64,000 nt of DNA, taken from contig DATMON010000018.1 in assembly GCA_035568175.1 (NCBI GenBank), positions 310,001-374,000 of the forward strand, written 5' to 3'. The notes beneath the pieces are model-generated. The model did no database searches, had not been told where the DNA came from, and was given only the letters and a program-made list of their open reading frames with translations. This DNA comes from AV40 sp035568175 (GTDB lineage: Bacteria > Verrucomicrobiota > Verrucomicrobiia > Chthoniobacterales > UBA10450). Position numbers and translations under genes: made by a program. Of the stretch, positions 31,601-40,483 are shown piece after piece (within the stretch, counting starts at the first letter, position 1; every line of letters starts with the position of its first letter).

Positions 31601-32515
31601 TTACAACTTCATCTCCTCTTGGATCGAAACACCGACCCGCGCCGCCTCGCCTTTTACCTCTTGCAGGAGAGATTTGAATTCACATTTCTCAAGTTGGGCG
31701 ATTAATGCCGGGTAATCCGGCTTGATTTGAAGATCGTCGATCGCAATCGGCAGCTCCGTGTCGCAATCGAGCTCAACCATTTTTCGGTTCTGCAGAATTT
31801 GGTCGCGCGCGGCGCCGAGTTTCTCGCGGTTCCGCATGCTTTTCACCTTGTCGATGTTCGCGAGCAGTGGTCCCAAGCCGTCGAATTCGCGGATTAATCC
31901 GGCCGCAGTCTTCCGTCCAATACCGGCGCCGGGAATGTTGTCGACGGAATCTCCCGCGATTGCCAATACATCGCCGATCAATCTCGGCGGCACATCCCAT
32001 TTCGCGGTCGCTTCGGCTTCGCCGAGCAACGCAAAGCCGTCCTTCGGGGAAGCGAGATCGGCCTTGGCCGTGGTATAAACCTTCACGCACGGTCCGATCA
32101 ACTGATACAGATCTTTGTCGTTGGTCGCGAGAATGACTTCCATGCCTTGGCGTTTGCACGCGGCCATCGCGTAGCAGCCCATCAAGTCGTCCGCCTCCGT
32201 GTTTGGGATCGAAATGTTTTTGAACCCCAGTGGCGGGGTGAGCTTTTGAATGAAATCGAGCTGCGGTACCATCGGCAGCGGCATCTCTTTGCGGGTCTCT
32301 TTGTAGGCCGGTTGTAATTTCACCCGCCGCTCCGGCATCCCTTCATCCCAAAACACCGCCCCCAGCTCTGGCTGCAGATGTTTGATCATCAACCGCAACG
32401 TTTTGGTGAAACCGAAGATCGCGTTCGTCGGTTCACCCTTGGAATTGGACAGGTTCGGGATCGCGAAAAACGACCTGTAAACGTAATAATGCCCATCTAT
32501 TAAGAGCAGCTTCAT
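31601..32515 (-). CDS. Stand-alone 5'-3' exonuclease / flap nuclease (PolI N-terminal-like)
   Basis: This 304-residue protein matches the 5' nuclease domain of DNA polymerase I with no polymerase part. Acidic metal ligands appear in LLLIDGHYYVYRSFFA, VFWDEG, NTEADDLMGCYA, ATNDKDLYQLI and AGDSVDNIPGAGIGRKTAAGLI, where the last also holds the helix-hairpin-helix. It would remove RNA primers or flaps in replication and repair. The gene stands alone; its stop region has no terminator that can be recognised with confidence. Confidence 0.92.
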   Translation of the reverse strand: MKLLLIDGHYYVYRSFFAIPNLSNSKGEPTNAIFGFTKTLRLMIKHLQPELGAVFWDEGMPERRVKLQPAYKETRKEMPLPMVPQLDFIQKLTPPLGFKNISIPNTEADDLMGCYAMAACKRQGMEVILATNDKDLYQLIGPCVKVYTTAKADLASPKDGFALLGEAEATAKWDVPPRLIGDVLAIAGDSVDNIPGAGIGRKTAAGLIREFDGLGPLLANIDKVKSMRNREKLGAARDQILQNRKMVELDCDTELPIAIDDLQIKPDYPALIAQLEKCEFKSLLQEVKGEAARVGVSIQEEMKL

Positions 32516-32559
32516 CCCTGATGCTGGATTCTGGATGCTGAATATCGCATGATCAAGCG

Positions 32560-33708
32560 ATGGCGGAGCAGTGGATCATTCGAGTTGAAGGAAAAGAATA
32601 CGGCCCGGCCGATCTCGAGACGTTGTCCGAGTGGAAGGCCGACGGTCGCGTCCTGCCGGCGAATCCCGCGCGCCGGGTAGACGTCGACGAGGCTCATTGG
32701 AAGACTGCGGCGGACATTCCCGACTTGTTTCCAATCGAAGCACCACCGGTTCAAGTCGAAGCGAGAAGTCAGCGGTCAGAAGTCCGAGATCAGAAATCGG
32801 AGAGTAAACCACCGACTCGAAACATTCTGGTCGAGACATTCCGGATCTATTTTCGCGGTTTCTTCCAATTCCTTTGCCTGTCGTTGCTGAGCATCGTTCC
32901 GATTGCCTGCGCGGACCTCACCAGTCGTTTCATCGACAGCTCGCCTGGCGTGAACGTCGATCTGCGGACACTGGTCGCGGTCGGTTTCGGGTTATGCATG
33001 TTCGTGCTGCGACTTGTTCTGATTCCGGTTTACATCGCCGGCATCCAGATTCTCACTACCGAGCTTGCGACCGAACATCGCATCGGTTTTTTAGGTGTCC
33101 TGAATGGCGCCGTTAAATATTGGCCGCGGGTCGCTGGTCTCGGTCTGTTTGTCTACGGTGTTTTCTTTCTCCTGATCTTGTTCGCTCTTGGGATCGCGGT
33201 CATGATCGTCACCTCATCCGGACTTTTTTCTATCGTGCTCGCGCTCGGCCTGCTCGCCTTTCAGGTTTGGTTGTTCGGTCGATTTTTCGTCAATGTCCTT
33301 TTCTGGCAACAATTCACCGTGCTCGAAAACGCGAATGCGACCGACGCGTTGCGTGAGAGCAGAAAACTCGCGCGCAGCGGACGCGATCTCTCTTGGTATC
33401 AACGCCCGCTTTGGCGCGGCGCCCTTATCGTCTCGCTCTGGTTCGCGTTTGCCTTAACAATGGCGATCGTCGCGATGTGGCCAAGGCTAACTGCCGAATG
33501 GCCGTTCTACCGGGATTTTTTCAACCAGCTCAGTGGCGGCCAGGATCCTCAGATTGTTCTGCAGAAGATGATGGCAAACTTGCCAAAAGATCAGGCTATT
33601 AACTTTTCCCAACTCAGTCTCACCGTTCTCCAGCGAATTCTTCAACCCCTCCTCGGCATCGCCTTCGTCGTCCTTTATCTGGACAGCAAAGGCGACGATC
33701 ACCTGTAA
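32560..33708 (+). CDS. GYF_2/DUF4339-domain multi-pass membrane protein
   Basis: This 382-residue protein starts with a GYF_2 domain (WIIRVEGKEYGPADLETLSEWKADGRVLP), a short linker encoded by a dispersed repeat (RSQRSEVRDQKSESK), and then six or so membrane segments. Between them lies DALRESRKLARSGRD, a pattern seen in YciC/DUF975-like membrane proteins. Function is unknown; the GYF_2 domain is thought to bind Pro-rich peptides. It is divergent from the exonuclease gene, with only 44 bp between the starts. Confidence 0.75.
   Translation: MAEQWIIRVEGKEYGPADLETLSEWKADGRVLPANPARRVDVDEAHWKTAADIPDLFPIEAPPVQVEARSQRSEVRDQKSESKPPTRNILVETFRIYFRGFFQFLCLSLLSIVPIACADLTSRFIDSSPGVNVDLRTLVAVGFGLCMFVLRLVLIPVYIAGIQILTTELATEHRIGFLGVLNGAVKYWPRVAGLGLFVYGVFFLLILFALGIAVMIVTSSGLFSIVLALGLLAFQVWLFGRFFVNVLFWQQFTVLENANATDALRESRKLARSGRDLSWYQRPLWRGALIVSLWFAFALTMAIVAMWPRLTAEWPFYRDFFNQLSGGQDPQIVLQKMMANLPKDQAINFSQLSLTVLQRILQPLLGIAFVVLYLDSKGDDHL
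32761..32812 (+). repeat. Low-complexity GTCAG/AGTC repeat inside the GYF_2 gene
   Basis: Degenerate units of the type GAAGTCAG-CGGTCAGAAGTC-CGAGATCAGAAATC are translated as the linker between the soluble and membrane domains. The same kind of repeat gives the spurious N-terminus of imuB. Confidence 0.55.
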
Positions 33709-33733
33709 TCAGGAGCGCTCGGAGCCAGATGTT

Positions 33734-33892
33734 TTAGAAGAGACTGTAGATAAACGGAGCGAGCACCGAGCTGTTGGCAAAGATCAACAAACCACCCAGC
33801 AATAGGAGAAAAATCAGGATAGGCGCGATCCACCATTTCTTCCGTTCACGCAGGAATTGGAAGAATTCCTTAAGAATCGCCAACCGGCCCAT
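33734..33892 (-). CDS. DUF5989 family small membrane protein
   Basis: This 52-residue protein, too short for routine ORF calling, begins MGRLAILKEFFQFLRERKKW and continues with one membrane helix (APILIFLLLLGGLLIFA), ending APFIYSLF. This is the typical DUF5989 layout (LKEFWxFLRERKKWW, helix, APFIYTLF). It is third in the carbamoyltransferase-SxtJ-DUF5989 operon, an arrangement seen in many bacteria. The role is unknown; it probably forms a membrane complex with SxtJ. Confidence 0.88.
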   Translation of the reverse strand: MGRLAILKEFFQFLRERKKWWIAPILIFLLLLGGLLIFANSSVLAPFIYSLF

Positions 33893-33937
33893 GGATAATG
33901 TTAAACTGGAAACAAGGCGCTTCCAAGCAAAAGGCGT

Positions 33938-34357
33938 TTAGTACTGCTGCTGGTAACTATCGGGCTTTTTCGCTTCCGCTTTGCGCGGAAGCCAATAGCT
34001 CGTCGCTTGCTTGTCCCATTTTCGGCTGAGGAAATCTTTTCCAACAAAGCGGGCAACGAGGCTGATCGGCGTGACGAGCAGGAAAAAAAATAGGGTGAGA
34101 ATCACCTGCGACATGACGAACCCGAGCGCGAACGCCATCGTCATCCAGGTGATGTAAGGATACTTCAAAGCGCGGGGCCAGACCGCGCCGAACCCAATCA
34201 GGACCGCTCCCGGCCAGAAGAGGTACGGGTAATTCGTTTTGTGTCGCAGCAAAAGCAGAAATCCGACCAGGCATAGGACGCCGCCGACGAGCAGACCGAA
34301 CTTCCGAAGGTCCGGCGTAGCTGTTTTCAGATCGTTGATCTGCTGGCGAATGCTCAC
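33938..34357 (-). CDS. SxtJ family membrane protein
   Basis: This 139-residue protein has three hydrophobic segments (FGLLVGGVLCLVGFLLLL, LFWPGAVLIGFGAVWP, and MTMAFALGFVMSQVILTLFFFLLVTPISLVAR) and the SxtJ features DLRKFGLLVG and FLSRKWDKQATSYW. Family members accompany NodU/CmcH-type carbamoyltransferases. The start is GTG 34357, 3 bp after the carbamoyltransferase stop; the DUF5989 gene follows after 45 bp. Confidence 0.9.
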   Translation of the reverse strand: MSIRQQINDLKTATPDLRKFGLLVGGVLCLVGFLLLLRHKTNYPYLFWPGAVLIGFGAVWPRALKYPYITWMTMAFALGFVMSQVILTLFFFLLVTPISLVARFVGKDFLSRKWDKQATSYWLPRKAEAKKPDSYQQQY

Positions 34358-34360
34358 GGT

Positions 34361-36184
34361 TTAATCGAGTTCGAATTCCCTGAGCCAGTCGATGTCTTTT
34401 TCGAGCGGCTTCTGCTCTTTCTTTTCCAACAGGAAATTGCCGACGAGCAGGTAATCCATGTTCGTTCGCATGAAACAGGTGAAGGCATCTTCCGGCGTGG
34501 CTACGATCGGCTCCCCGCGAACGTTGAACGATGTGTTAATGATGACCGGGCAACCGGATTTCTTCGCGAACTGTTTGATCATCCGGTAATACATCGGCTG
34601 ATACTCCTCAGTTACGGTTTGCACTCGCGCTGAGTAATCGACGTGCGTGACTGCCGGGATCTCCGAGCGAATGGCTAACAGCTTTTCCAAGCCAAACAGT
34701 TTTCGTTGCTCGACTGTCATCTCGCGTCGGCGTTTTTTCGCTATGGGTGCGACGAGCAACATGTACGGGCTTTCCGTTTCCAGCTCGAACCAATCTGAAG
34801 CGCTTTCGTGCAGGACCGACGGGGCGAAGGGCCGGAAACTTTCTCGGAACTTGATCTTGAGGTTCATCAACTCCTGCATCTTGGGCGATTGCGCATCGCC
34901 GATGATTGATCGTGCTCCCAGCGCGCGGGGCCCGAATTCCATTCGGCCATGAAACCAACCGATCACCTTCTCGGACTGGATCAGGTCGGCGATTTTTTCC
35001 GGAAGCTCTGCCTCGGTCAATTCGGTAAACGGAATTTTTTGCTGCTGAAGATAGACGCGGATTTCGTCGTTCGAATATCCAGGGCCCAGATAAGAACCGC
35101 GTTGCGAATCGTTGGTGTCATCCGCCCGGCGTTCGTTACCAAGCACCTGATGCCATGCGAACAACGCCGCGCCGAGTGCGCCGCCTGCGTCGCCCGCCGC
35201 CGGCTGGATCCAGATCCGATCAAAAATCTTTTCGCGCAGAATCTGTGCGTTGGCCACGCAGTTGAGCGCGACCCCGCCGGCGAGACAAAGATTACGCTGG
35301 CCGGTTTGACTGTGAACATGTCGCGCCATGTGAAGCATGATTGCCTCGGTCACGTCCTGAATCGACCGTGCCAGATCCATGTCGCTTTGGGTCAGTTTTG
35401 ATTCCGGTTTGCGCGGCGCACGGCCGAAGAGCCGGTCGAACGCCGCGTTCGTCATAGTCAAGCCGACGCCGTAATTAAAATACTTCATGTTCAGCCGGAA
35501 CGACCCATCTGACTTGAGGTCGATCAGTTCACGGAGGATCAGGTCGACGTATTTGGGTTCGCCGTAAGGCGCCAGTCCCATCATTTTATATTCGCCGGAA
35601 TTGACCCGGAACCCGGTGAAATAGGTGAACGCGGAATAAAGCAGTCCGAGAGAATGCGGAAAGTGCAGTTCGCCCAGGATTTGGATCCGATTGCCCCGAC
35701 CGACGCCGTAGCTCGTCGTCGTCCATTCGCCCACGCCGTCGATTGTCAAAAACGCCGCCTCTGGAAACGGCGACGGAAAAAACGCCGAGGCCGCGTGCGA
35801 TTCGTGGTGTTCCAGAAAAATAATTTTGCAATCGCAGTCGAGTTCCCTGCGGATCAGCTCTTTCATCCAGATCCGTTCCCGGATCCAGAGGGGGATGGCC
35901 ATAAGAAAACTTTTCAGGCCGGACGGGGCATACGCTAGATAACTGTGCAGAATGCGGTCGAACTTGAGGAACGGTTTTTCGTAAAACGCCACCAAGTCGA
36001 GGTCGCTGACTTTGAGGCCGCCTTCACGCAAGCAGTACGCGACCGCATTCTTCGGGAAAGTGGGGTCATGTTTCTTGCGGGTGAACCTTTCCTCCTGAGC
36101 GGCGGCGACGATTCTTCCATCTCGCACCAGGCAGGCTGCGCTGTCGTGATAGAAAGCGGATAGCCCGAGAATGTTCACGTTCAC
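34361..36184 (-). CDS. Carbamoyltransferase (NodU/CmcH family)
   Basis: This 607-residue two-domain enzyme transfers carbamoyl from carbamoyl phosphate via carbamoyl-AMP to a hydroxyl group. The Kae1-like N-domain has ILGLSAFYHDSAACLVRDG, EERFTRKKHDPTFP, EHHESHAASAFFPSPF and TIDGVGEW. The LAGGVALNCVAN segment and the C-domain motifs EFGPRALGARSIIGD and INTSFNVRGEPIV are also conserved. GTG 36184 is the start. The coupled SxtJ and DUF5989 membrane proteins suggest the product is made at the membrane, for example a carbamoylated surface glycan or lipid; the acceptor is unknown. Confidence 0.95.
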   Translation of the reverse strand: MNVNILGLSAFYHDSAACLVRDGRIVAAAQEERFTRKKHDPTFPKNAVAYCLREGGLKVSDLDLVAFYEKPFLKFDRILHSYLAYAPSGLKSFLMAIPLWIRERIWMKELIRRELDCDCKIIFLEHHESHAASAFFPSPFPEAAFLTIDGVGEWTTTSYGVGRGNRIQILGELHFPHSLGLLYSAFTYFTGFRVNSGEYKMMGLAPYGEPKYVDLILRELIDLKSDGSFRLNMKYFNYGVGLTMTNAAFDRLFGRAPRKPESKLTQSDMDLARSIQDVTEAIMLHMARHVHSQTGQRNLCLAGGVALNCVANAQILREKIFDRIWIQPAAGDAGGALGAALFAWHQVLGNERRADDTNDSQRGSYLGPGYSNDEIRVYLQQQKIPFTELTEAELPEKIADLIQSEKVIGWFHGRMEFGPRALGARSIIGDAQSPKMQELMNLKIKFRESFRPFAPSVLHESASDWFELETESPYMLLVAPIAKKRRREMTVEQRKLFGLEKLLAIRSEIPAVTHVDYSARVQTVTEEYQPMYYRMIKQFAKKSGCPVIINTSFNVRGEPIVATPEDAFTCFMRTNMDYLLVGNFLLEKKEQKPLEKDIDWLREFELD

Positions 36185-36673
36185 TGATGCGCGTAGTAAT
36201 CCACGGACGCTCGCGTTTCTTCGGTGTTGGTGAGGAAATTGGCAAACACGTTAAATCGAAGGGCCACTTTACCTGCAAGTTGCCGCGATCAGGAGACCAA
36301 AGACGATGGCAGCGAATCGAAAGAGAGCAGCAGCGCGGGACGCGGCGCATTTCGTTCGCGGCGAACGCTTTCGAAACGCGCGATCGTTTTCATTGGGTCG
36401 ATTTTTGAAACTGGTCCGGAAAAAGCTTTGTAGGGTGGCGACCACTGTTGCATCGCAATCCGATTCATAACCTAAAGCCACCTGCCAAAGCAATCATGCA
36501 TACGTTTCTCTTGTCCTTCGTTATGTCAGAACCATCTCCGCTCGCGCTCATGATTACGGGCTCGATCAGTCTCGGGTTGCTGACGATTTTTCTGCGCCAC
36601 AAACTCGGTTGATCGCGCGCCGATTCGCGGATTGCGCGTTGCCATGGTGTGATGGATAACAACGTCGCACGCT
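36185..36673. other. Gap with one possible tiny PEP-CTERM-like ORF
   Basis: No standard gene is visible between the divergent carbamoyltransferase and glgX. At 36496-36612 (+) a 38-residue ORF reads SEPSPLALMITGSISLGLLTIFLRHK at its end. An EPS-type motif, a membrane helix and a short basic tail is the layout of a PEP-CTERM sorting signal, but it lacks the canonical PEP and any cargo domain. It may be a remnant or chance. Confidence 0.35.
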
Positions 36674-38899
36674 ATGACGACGGTTAAGACCTGGCCCGGA
36701 AAACCATATCCGCTCGGCGCGACCTGGCTCGGCAACGGCGTCAACTTCGCGATTTTTTCCGAACACGCGACCGAAGTGCACCTCTGCTTGTTCGACAACA
36801 TCGATTCGCCAAAAGAAAACGTCCGCATTCCGCTGCGCGAACAAACCGAGCAAGTCTGGCACGCGTTTTTGCCCGAGGTGCGGGCGGGACAACTCTACGG
36901 TTTCCGCGTTTACGGCCCGTACGATCCCAAGCACGGCCTGCGTTTCAACGATTCGAAGTTGTTGCTCGATCCTTATGCGAAGGCGATCGCGGGCCAAATT
37001 AACTGGTCGGATGAAATGTCCGGCTATGTGGTTGGCGACAAGGAGGAGGATCTCGCCCGGGATTCTCGCGATAACGCCTGGGCGATGCCGAAGTCGGTCG
37101 TGATCGACGGAGCGTTCAATTGGGGCGACGACAAACGGCCGAACACGCCGCTTTCGGAAACGGTGATTTATGAAGTGCATGTCAAAGGCTTCACGAAATT
37201 GTGGCAAGAGGTGCCGCAACAATTGCGTGGTACTTATGCCGGAGTCGCAAACGAGCAGGCGATTCGTTATCTAAAAAACCTGGGCGTGACCGCGATCGAA
37301 CTTTTGCCGGTGCACACGCATCTCGACGAGAAATATTTGGTCGATCGCGGCCTGATCAACTATTGGGGTTATCAGACCATCGGTTTTTTCGCGCCGCACG
37401 CGGCCTATTCGAGCGATCGCGAGCCGGGCGCGGACGTGACCGAATTCAAAGGAATGGTCCGCAATCTCCACGCTGCCGGAATCGAAGTGATTCTCGATGT
37501 TGTTTACAATCACACCGGCGAAGGAAATCATCTCGGGCCGACGGTCTGTTTCCGCGGCGTCGATAATCCGGCGTATTACCGGCTGCTGGCGGACAATCCG
37601 CGCTTCTATTTAGATTATACCGGTACCGGCAACACCGTGGACACACTTTGTCCGCACACCTTGCAGCTGATGATGGACAGTTTGCGTTACTGGGTGACGG
37701 AAATGCGCGTCGATGGCTTCCGTTTCGATCTGGCGCCGGCCCTCGCGCGAGACGGCACCGGCTTCAACAAATTCCACGCCTTCTTCAAAGTCATTCAGCA
37801 GGACCCGGTGCTGTCGCAGGTGAAATTAATCGCCGAACCGTGGGATGTCGGCGACGGCGGCTATCAAGTCGGCAATTTTCCGGTGCCGTTTTCGGAGTGG
37901 AACGGAAAATTTCGCGACGCCATGCGCAGTTTCTGGCGGGGCGATGAAGGTTTTATCGGCGAAGTCGCGTATCGATTGACCGGCAGCCCAGATCTTTACC
38001 AGCACGATGGCCGCCGGCCGTACGCCAGCGTGAACTTCATTACGGCGCACGATGGATTCACGCTGAACGATCTCGTCAGTTACAACGACAAGCACAACGA
38101 GGCCAACGGCGACGAGAACCGCGACGGCGACAACCACAACCGTTCCTGGAACTGTGGTGTGGAAGGTCCGACCGACGATCCGAACATTGACAGTTTGCGT
38201 CGGCGGCAGCAGCGAAATTTTTTAACGGCGCTTTTTTTGTCACAAGGCGTGCCGATGCTTTTGGGTGGCGACGAATTTGGCCGAACGCAACAGGGCAACA
38301 ACAATGCTTATTGTCAGGACAACGAGATCGGCTGGCTGAATTGGCAGCGAGATGAGAAACAGACTCGCTTGCTCGAGTTCACCAGAAAACTAATTCGGTT
38401 GCGCCGCGAGCATCCGGTTTTTCGGCGTCCGAAATTTTTTCAGGGCCGGCGCGTCCGCGGCGGCGAGATCAAGGACGTGATGTGGTTCAATCCCGGCGGT
38501 AACGAAATGAGCGAGGAGGAATGGACGTCGCCGTTTGTGCGTTGTCTTGGGATGCTAATCAGCGGCGACGCCGCGGACCTGGTGGACTCGCACGGCGAAC
38601 CGATGCGCGACGATACCTTTCTGCTTTTGATTAACGCGTATCACGAACCAATTCCGTTCGTGCTTCCGGGCGAGGAACAGCTCGAGTGGGAACAGATTCT
38701 CGATACCACGAATGAGGATGGTTTCCTCAAGACGCCGAAAAAGTTTTCATCCGGCGACGATGTCGACGTTAGTGAACGGGCCGCCTGTTTGTTGAAGCTG
38801 AGCCGGGGCGAGCAACCGCGCGCGCGTCATGAGTCGTGGAAGAAGCGCGCCTTCGCAGCTCTGGCCGCGATTACGGGAGAAGAGGAGCGGAAAAAATAA
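36674..38899 (+). CDS. glgX: Glycogen debranching enzyme GlgX
   Basis: This 741-residue GH13 enzyme hydrolyses alpha-1,6 branches of glycogen (isoamylase type). The N-terminal CBM48 domain has GNGVNFAIFSEHATEVHLCLFD. Catalytic motifs are VVYNHTGEGNHLGP, VDGFRFDLAPALARD (nucleophile Asp near 351), LIAEPWDVG (acid Glu) and FITAHDGFTLNDLVSYNDKHN (transition-state Asp). The length is normal. The gene is monocistronic and ends in a palindromic repeat. Confidence 0.97.
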   Translation: MTTVKTWPGKPYPLGATWLGNGVNFAIFSEHATEVHLCLFDNIDSPKENVRIPLREQTEQVWHAFLPEVRAGQLYGFRVYGPYDPKHGLRFNDSKLLLDPYAKAIAGQINWSDEMSGYVVGDKEEDLARDSRDNAWAMPKSVVIDGAFNWGDDKRPNTPLSETVIYEVHVKGFTKLWQEVPQQLRGTYAGVANEQAIRYLKNLGVTAIELLPVHTHLDEKYLVDRGLINYWGYQTIGFFAPHAAYSSDREPGADVTEFKGMVRNLHAAGIEVILDVVYNHTGEGNHLGPTVCFRGVDNPAYYRLLADNPRFYLDYTGTGNTVDTLCPHTLQLMMDSLRYWVTEMRVDGFRFDLAPALARDGTGFNKFHAFFKVIQQDPVLSQVKLIAEPWDVGDGGYQVGNFPVPFSEWNGKFRDAMRSFWRGDEGFIGEVAYRLTGSPDLYQHDGRRPYASVNFITAHDGFTLNDLVSYNDKHNEANGDENRDGDNHNRSWNCGVEGPTDDPNIDSLRRRQQRNFLTALFLSQGVPMLLGGDEFGRTQQGNNNAYCQDNEIGWLNWQRDEKQTRLLEFTRKLIRLRREHPVFRRPKFFQGRRVRGGEIKDVMWFNPGGNEMSEEEWTSPFVRCLGMLISGDAADLVDSHGEPMRDDTFLLLINAYHEPIPFVLPGEEQLEWEQILDTTNEDGFLKTPKKFSSGDDVDVSERAACLLKLSRGEQPRARHESWKKRAFAALAAITGEEERKK

Positions 38900-38963
38900 T
38901 GGAGGGAAACGCGCCGTCGTGTCCCTAGAATTGTTTGTGGCGCCGACGGCGTCGCGCCCTCCA
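38900..38963. repeat. Long inverted repeat behind glgX, possible terminator
   Basis: TGGAGGG (38900-38906) pairs with CCCTCCA (38957-38963), and the inner arms CGCGCCGTCG and CGACGGCG also pair. AAAATTTT follows. It begins directly at the glgX stop codon. It resembles a dispersed palindromic repeat more than a classical terminator. Confidence 0.6.
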
Positions 38964-39065
38964 AAATTTTAGTTCAACGCAGGATTGCAACGCCGCGCGA
39001 TTCTATTATAGAGAATTCATGAGCGCTTCTTTGATGCGCCGGGAAGACGCTCGTCCAGTTTGCTT

Positions 39066-39530
39066 ATGATACCGGCTTCACTCGTCATCGCAGCAGACCG
39101 CGGCACCTTGAAGGCTTATCAGGTCAACGAAACGCCAACTCGCGGGCCAAGCTTAAAATTGATCCAGGCATTCGATATCACCGATGCGCATGGCAGACTC
39201 GTCGACAAGGTAACTGACTTGGCCGGACGTTTTCCTGTCACCGAAGGCGCGGGCGCCCATCGCGGAGCGGCGTCCATCGCCGAAACTAAACTTGCAACCG
39301 AAACCGATCGCCGGATTAACAAAGAGCTGGCCGATCAAATCGCTAAGATTGTTAACGGCAGTGGCAAGGAAGGCTGGGCCTTCGCCGCGCCGTCCGAAAT
39401 TCATTCCGCGATTGTCGATCTTTTGCCAGACCGCGTGCGCAATCGAATTGTCGAGCACGTGAAATCCGATCTCGTCAAAGTTGAGCCGGCAAAATTACCG
39501 AATCATTTTCGTTCCCTTCGTCCGGTTTAA
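39066..39530 (+). CDS. Host-attachment-like protein (Host_attach family)
   Basis: This 154-residue protein has LVIAADRGTLKAYQV at the start, GRFP and a Glu/Lys-rich helical region with RRINKELADQIAKIV, FAAPSEIHSAIVDLLPDRVRNRIVEHVKSDLVK. This matches the proteins annotated as required for attachment to host cells, relatives of the eRF1-like baeRF group. The true function is unresolved. ATG 39066 is used; TTG 39060 would add two residues. The hibernation-factor gene follows after 15 bp, so a link to translation is imaginable. Confidence 0.75.
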   Translation: MIPASLVIAADRGTLKAYQVNETPTRGPSLKLIQAFDITDAHGRLVDKVTDLAGRFPVTEGAGAHRGAASIAETKLATETDRRINKELADQIAKIVNGSGKEGWAFAAPSEIHSAIVDLLPDRVRNRIVEHVKSDLVKVEPAKLPNHFRSLRPV

Positions 39531-39545
39531 GCTCAATATTTTGTT

Positions 39546-39878
39546 ATGCAACTGCCCGTCAAGATCACCTACCGCGGCTTGGATAAGTCAGATAAGATCG
39601 ACGATCTCGTAATGAGTTACGCCGCTCGGCTTGATAAATTTTGCGATCACATTAACCGCTGCGATGTCGCGATCGAACAACCGAATCATACCCATCATAA
39701 GGGTAATCCTTATCGCTGCCGCATTGATGTGACGGTGAGACCGCGTCATGAGCTCGTAAGCGACGAGAAACAAATGGACAATGGCTCGCACGAGCCGCTC
39801 AACAAAGTGATTCACGACGCGTTCAAAACGATGGAGCGCCAATTGCGGCATCTCGTCGAAAAGCAGCGCCGGGAATAA
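39546..39878 (+). CDS. HPF/RaiA-family ribosome-associated factor
   Basis: This 110-residue protein has the sigma-54 modulation/S30AE fold: VKITYRGLDKSDKIDDLVMSYAARLDKF, CDVAIEQPNH, YRCRIDVTVRPRHELV and DAFKTMERQLRHLVEKQR. Such proteins bind the decoding centre of idle ribosomes. It lacks the C-terminal dimerisation domain of long HPF. Confidence 0.85.
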   Translation: MQLPVKITYRGLDKSDKIDDLVMSYAARLDKFCDHINRCDVAIEQPNHTHHKGNPYRCRIDVTVRPRHELVSDEKQMDNGSHEPLNKVIHDAFKTMERQLRHLVEKQRRE

Positions 39879-39893
39879 GCTCGCAGTGTTTAG

Positions 39894-39945
39894 GTAGGGG
39901 CGATTGACCCAATCGCCCGCGAGCGGTTCGGTGAACCGCCCCTAC
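39894..39945. repeat. GTAGGGG...CCCCTAC palindromic element; supplies the cupin stop codon
   Basis: The two ends are perfect inverted copies. Two inner hairpins are present: GGGCGATTG-accc-AATCGCCC (one unpaired base) and GCGGTTCG-gt-GAACCGC (one unpaired base). The right CTA (39942-39944), read on the minus strand, is the TAG stop codon of the cupin gene. Confidence 0.8.
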
Positions 39946-40310
39946 CTCGCGTATTTTTCGGCGCCGAGAAAGTGAAGCGACACGTACGGCTTGTCACCGA
40001 TGACCCAGCTGTCGTGCGGGATCGGCGGAATGTAGAAAAGCTCACCGGCTTTTAACTCAAACACCCGACCATCATCGAACGCCGCGGATGCGGTGCCGGA
40101 GAGCACCAAGCCGACGTGTTCAACATGACAGCGCGTCGCGCCGACACTTGGGCCAACATGCTCGCTCCATTTCCAACCGGGCTCGTAAGTCGCGCGCCCA
40201 ATCGTTAGCCCGCCGATGTGCACCAATTCAAATTTCCCTTTTTGCATCACCCGCACTTCATCAGGCGACTCGAACCGTTTTAGGATTACGCCGATTTCGT
40301 TGCTAGTCAT
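39942..40310 (-). CDS. Single-domain cupin protein
   Basis: This 122-residue protein has a typical small cupin barrel: GLTIGRATYEPGWKWSEHVGP, CHVEHVGLVLSGTASAAFDDG, FELKAGELFYIPPIPHDSWVIGD. Metal-binding His/Glu candidates lie in SEHV and in CHVEH, and the second motif keeps PHDSW. Substrate unknown. Its stop codon is part of the GTAG...CTAC element, so its C-terminus may have been set by insertion. Confidence 0.85.
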   Translation of the reverse strand: MTSNEIGVILKRFESPDEVRVMQKGKFELVHIGGLTIGRATYEPGWKWSEHVGPSVGATRCHVEHVGLVLSGTASAAFDDGRVFELKAGELFYIPPIPHDSWVIGDKPYVSLHFLGAEKYAR

Positions 40311-40445
40311 GCGATTCTGCCCAAAGACTTTCGCGACGCTTTAATCGCTTCCATGCATCTCTAGCACGATAGATCGGAATGTCCTTATAAGCCGGATCGG
40401 TCGTGCGTGTTGCTATTGATGGCGGCAAAACCGCTAAATTTTATC

Positions 40446-40467
40446 ATCGGCTTGAGGACAAGCCGAT
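40446..40467 (-). terminator. Hairpin downstream of ftsH
   Basis: ATCGGCTTG-agga-CAAGCCGAT is a perfect 9-bp stem 17 bp after the ftsH stop codon. On the minus strand ATAAAATTT follows, a weak U-tract. It is probably the ftsH terminator. Confidence 0.6.
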
Positions 40468-40483
40468 CCACCTTAAACGCGGA

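Noticed and set aside
36566..37222. 218-codon minus-strand ORF at the glgX 5' end
   Set aside because: It is antisense to the glgX N-terminus; the conserved CBM48 and GH13 sequence is on the plus strand.
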